Assembly (NCBI GenBank): GCA_046349355.1
Contig: JAXMCM010000017.1
Span: forward strand, 275,204-339,203
Direction of reading: 5' to 3'
Length of the DNA: 64,000 nt
Source: CALKJU01 sp046349355
Lineage (GTDB): Bacteria; Pseudomonadota; Alphaproteobacteria; Geminicoccales; Geminicoccaceae
Shown here piece by piece: positions 62,054 through 64,000 of this stretch (position 1 is the first letter of the stretch; each line of letters begins with the position of its first letter). The position numbers were made by a program, and so were the translations under genes. The notes below the pieces were generated by a model. The model was not told the DNA's origin. It saw only the letters and a program-made list of their open reading frames with translations, and made no database searches.

Positions 62054-62112
62054 GCCGGCATAGAACGCCGGCATCGAAAGGCCTGCCGGCATAGAGTGCC
62101 GGCATCGAAAGG
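62054..62112. repeat. Two copies of a 31-base palindromic repeat
   Basis: Copies at 62054-62081 and 62085-62112 share GCCGGCATAGA, two variable bases, GCCGGCATCGAAAGG, at a 31-base period. Each contains GCCGGC twice, so each unit can fold on itself. It resembles a short REP-like intergenic element between the TerB-like and small secreted protein genes. With two copies it is not a CRISPR. Confidence 0.75.
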
Positions 62113-62215
62113 ATAGCCCCTCTCCGGATACGCGCGCCGGTCGCAGCACCGTAGCGTTCCCCTCGCCCGACCGGCCGCAGGTGCGCGCCGGCAGGCCCGA
62201 AGAAAGGGAACGTCG

Positions 62216-62452
62216 ATGCGCCAGCTGATCCTCGCCGCCCTCGCCGCGGGCGGCCTCGCCAACGCCGCGTTCGCCGCCGAGACGGCGTGCGACACCAAGC
62301 TCATGGAGCTGACCCAGAAGATGACCCAGGTGTTCATCGAGGGCGACGAGAAGAACCAGTACATGTCGCGGCTGGTCGGCGCCTACCAGCGCTGCAACGC
62401 CGGCGAGGCCGGGGCCTGGACCCAGGCCGAGGCCTATCTCGCCAACAAGTGA
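62216..62452 (+). CDS. Small exported protein of unknown function
   Basis: 78 residues, with GAAAGGGAA before the ATG. Signal peptide R-Q-L-I-L-A-A-L-A-A-G-G-L-A-N-A-A-F-A, cleavage likely after A-F-A. The mature part is about 59 residues, helical, with a cysteine pair (T-A-C-D-T and Q-R-C-N-A) that could form one disulfide. No family recognised. Confidence 0.8.
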   Translation: MRQLILAALAAGGLANAAFAAETACDTKLMELTQKMTQVFIEGDEKNQYMSRLVGAYQRCNAGEAGAWTQAEAYLANK

Positions 62453-62460
62453 GCCGGGGC

Positions 62461-62492
62461 GGGGCGGCCGGCGCCGCCTGCCGGACCGCCCC
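62461..62492. terminator. GC-rich hairpin between convergent genes
   Basis: GGGGCGG (62461-62467) pairs with CCGCCCC (62486-62492), with an inner CCGG/CCGG pairing. It lies between the small exported protein gene and the convergent aspartate-dehydrogenase gene and touches the stop of the latter. No T-tract on either strand. Confidence 0.4.
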
Positions 62493-63322
62493 TACCAGCC
62501 GACCACCACCGGGCTCGCCAGCTGGCGGACGGTCTTGACCACCGCCAGCGCCACCAGCCGTCCGGTCTTGGGGTTCTCGACCGTCGGCACGATCGCCTCG
62601 CGGAAGCTGAAGCTGCCGAACCAGCCGCTGGCCTCGATCTCGACGACATGCTCGGTCACGCCGGGATCGGCCAGGATGACGAGGCGGGTGCGGTCGAGGC
62701 CGAGCCCGGCCAGGGCCGCCGCCGCGGCGATGTTGACGTTCTGCGGGTAGAGCCTGGCCCCGTCGCGCACGCTGCCGTCGTGCAGCACCGCCGGGGCGCT
62801 CAGGGCGGCGAGGTCGAGCTGGCGCTCGGCGACCGTGCCGTACCAGGCCCCGGGATCCTTGCGCACGGTGACGGTGACGGCGTCGAGCCCGCCGACCGCG
62901 GCCCCGGCCAGGATGTCGAGCGCACCGATGCCGGCCGAGGCCAGGATCAGCCGGCGCCCGGCGTTGCGGGCGGCGGCCTCGAGGCGGGCGTGCAGGGCAT
63001 CGTCGGTCAGGGCGCCGATCGAGGTCAGCAAGAGGTCGGCGCCGGCGGCGAGGCAGGCCTCGCCATGCTCGCGCACGGCGGCGTGGCCGGCCCCCTCCAG
63101 CACGACGTCCGGCCGGGCGGCGAGGAATGCCGTGCGATCCTCGACGAGGACGAGGCCGGGCTCGGGCTCGCGCGGGCGCCGGGTCAGCACGGCCGCCACC
63201 GCGATGCCGTCGCCGAGGGCGCCACGGCGGGCGGCGGCCACGACCTCGCGGCCGATGGCGCCGTAGCCGATCAGGCCGAGGCGGAGGGGACGGCCCGGCT
63301 GGATCGGGGTGGCCTCGGGCAT
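62492..63322 (-). CDS. Aspartate dehydrogenase family protein (NadX-like)
   Basis: 276 residues; GGAGAG precedes the ATG. Rossmann start L-G-L-I-G-Y-G-A-I-G-R-E-V, then V-L-E-G-A-G-H-A-A-V-R-E-H-G, and the catalytic domain with G-A-L-D-I-L-A, Y-P-Q-N-V-N-I-A-A-A and V-T-E-H-V-V-E-I-E-A-S-G-x-F-G typical of the DUF108 family. NadX-type enzymes convert L-aspartate to iminoaspartate for NAD synthesis, or run an aspartate dehydrogenase reaction. Nothing adjacent belongs to NAD synthesis. Confidence 0.88.
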   Translation of the reverse strand: MPEATPIQPGRPLRLGLIGYGAIGREVVAAARRGALGDGIAVAAVLTRRPREPEPGLVLVEDRTAFLAARPDVVLEGAGHAAVREHGEACLAAGADLLLTSIGALTDDALHARLEAAARNAGRRLILASAGIGALDILAGAAVGGLDAVTVTVRKDPGAWYGTVAERQLDLAALSAPAVLHDGSVRDGARLYPQNVNIAAAAALAGLGLDRTRLVILADPGVTEHVVEIEASGWFGSFSFREAIVPTVENPKTGRLVALAVVKTVRQLASPVVVGW

Positions 63323-63370
63323 GGCGGCTCTCCGGGCGGCGGCGGGACCGTCATTGCGCCCGGAACCGGC

Positions 63371-63775
63371 TCAGCGGTCAACCTGGGCGAGGACCGCGGC
63401 GGGTGCCGCGTCGGCGGCGAGGACCAGCCGCGCCTCGGCGCTGCGGCGGCGCTCCGCCAGCGCCAGCAGGCCGGCGCGACGCGCGGTGGCCATGGCGGCG
63501 ACCGCGTCGACCAGCTCCGGCGTCAGCGGCGCGTCGCCGGGCAGGCCGAGGTCGCCCTTGATGCGGGCGAGAGCGGCGCCGCTCTGCGCGTCGGGAAAGC
63601 CGTCCGGGGCATCGAGCGCGTAGCCGAGGTCGACCAGGGCGATCTCGGCCCTGGCCATGAGCCGGGCTTCGGCCATGGTGGGGTCGGAGGCGAAGGCGGG
63701 ACAGGCCGGGACACCGCCAAGGAGACCGGCGGCGAGGGCGAACAGGGCGATCCGGCGGGCAGTGCGAGCGCGCAT
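63371..63775 (-). CDS. Small exported protein with peptidoglycan-binding-like domain
   Basis: 134 residues. Signal peptide (R-R-I-A-L-F-A-L-A-A-G-L-L-G-G-V-P-A-C-P-A-F-A). Residues about 42-95 read I-A-L-V-D-L-G-Y-A-L-D-A-P-D-G-F-P then G-D-L-G-L-P-G-D-A-P-L-T-P-E-L, which matches the three-helix PG_binding_1 pattern. The C-terminus is alanine/arginine-rich. It probably binds cell wall; no catalytic domain is attached. Confidence 0.7.
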   Translation of the reverse strand: MRARTARRIALFALAAGLLGGVPACPAFASDPTMAEARLMARAEIALVDLGYALDAPDGFPDAQSGAALARIKGDLGLPGDAPLTPELVDAVAAMATARRAGLLALAERRRSAEARLVLAADAAPAAVLAQVDR

Positions 63776-63947
63776 GGCGTCTTGTTCCTTGGACCCGTTA
63801 TGGCCCGAGCTTGCCCGATTTTCGCTAGGCGGTTGTGACCGGGATCACAGCTGGCGACACCGCGCGATGCCGCGTGGCGGCGCCGCCAATGCCGACGGGA
63901 CCGATACCCGGGCGGGTTCGGTCGGTGTGGCGGGTCCGGCCAAGGGC

Positions 63948-64000
63948 TCAGCTGTCCGGCGGGTGCGGCGGCAGCTCTTCGGAAAGGTCGAAGTAGCCCA
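63948..64000 (-). CDS. C-terminal end of a gene running off the window
   Basis: On the minus strand the frame reads G-Y-F-D-L-S-E-E-L-P-P-H-P-P-D-S and ends at TGA (63948-63950). The composition is protein-like and no other frame gives a better reading, but 17 residues are too few to name a family. Confidence 0.45.
   Translation of the reverse strand, partial: GYFDLSEELPPHPPDS

Noticed and set aside
62054..62112. A CRISPR array.
   Set aside because: Only two units exist, the repeats are nearly contiguous with three bases between them, and no cas gene is present.

Overview
The window is a very GC-rich, gene-dense stretch of a Gram-negative chromosome, almost certainly from an alphaproteobacterium of the Rhodospirillales/Geminicoccales type. 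Pointers are a PopZ-like polar organiser (19124-19684), a DUF1244 protein, an NDUFA12-family complex I protein, a B12-dependent ribonucleotide reductase as the only RNR seen, and two gene orders I know from alphaproteobacteria: infA-maf-RNase E/G-yacG, and PCMT-tolC-popZ-valS. I see no prophage, insertion sequence or CRISPR array. Two tRNA genes (Cys and Asn) are present. This is a mostly core-genome window with a few accessory islands.

Layout. 1-6.8 kb: surface or secreted repeat proteins, namely the end of one ELWxxDG-repeat protein, a 1248-residue RTX/cadherin-like/ELWxxDG protein, a GT9-like glycosyltransferase and a convergent RTX protein. 7.0-9.4 kb: infA-maf-rng-yacG, tightly overlapped. 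9.4-21.8 kb: a long minus-strand block with an isoaspartyl methyltransferase relative, TolC, PopZ, a HerA-like ATPase, ValS, leucyl aminopeptidase, a thioesterase, a protein of unknown function and a tandem alpha/beta hydrolase. 22-31 kb: mixed accessory genes, including two glutathione transferases, an alpha/beta hydrolase with an AMP-forming ligase, a Phd-type antitoxin with a collapsed vapC, a CobB sirtuin, and a MocR regulator divergent from an EamA transporter. 31-33.4 kb: alcohol dehydrogenase, N-formylglutamate amidohydrolase and DUF1244. 33.6-35.8 kb: two L,D-transpeptidases bracketing a Braun-lipoprotein-like lipoprotein with a C-terminal lysine. 35.9-40.1 kb: nrdJ with tandem terminators and an upstream region holding candidate NrdR and DnaA boxes. 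40.2-45 kb: NDUFA12, DsbA/FrnE, a VOC protein and a large cyclase/ATPase. 45-56.9 kb: a carbohydrate or sugar-acid catabolic island with a UxaA-type dehydratase in two subunits, a DapA-family lyase, a GlxA-type AraC regulator, aldehyde dehydrogenase, an ABC importer without its ATPase, two cytoplasmic sialidase-like proteins and an FAD oxidoreductase. 56.9-64 kb: rimO, a degenerate SDR with a YcbB-type L,D-transpeptidase, small lipoproteins, a TerB-like protein, an aspartate-dehydrogenase-like protein and small exported proteins.

How they work together. The most coherent modules are (i) the Lpp/Ldt envelope-tethering module, (ii) the import and catabolism island, where the importer, two hydrolase-like proteins, a dehydratase, an aldolase-type lyase and an aldehyde dehydrogenase would take an acidic sugar derivative to central metabolism, and (iii) nrdJ with a regulatory region that could link dNTP synthesis to NrdR and DnaA. 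All functional statements come from recognising motifs and family features by eye; no database search was run.
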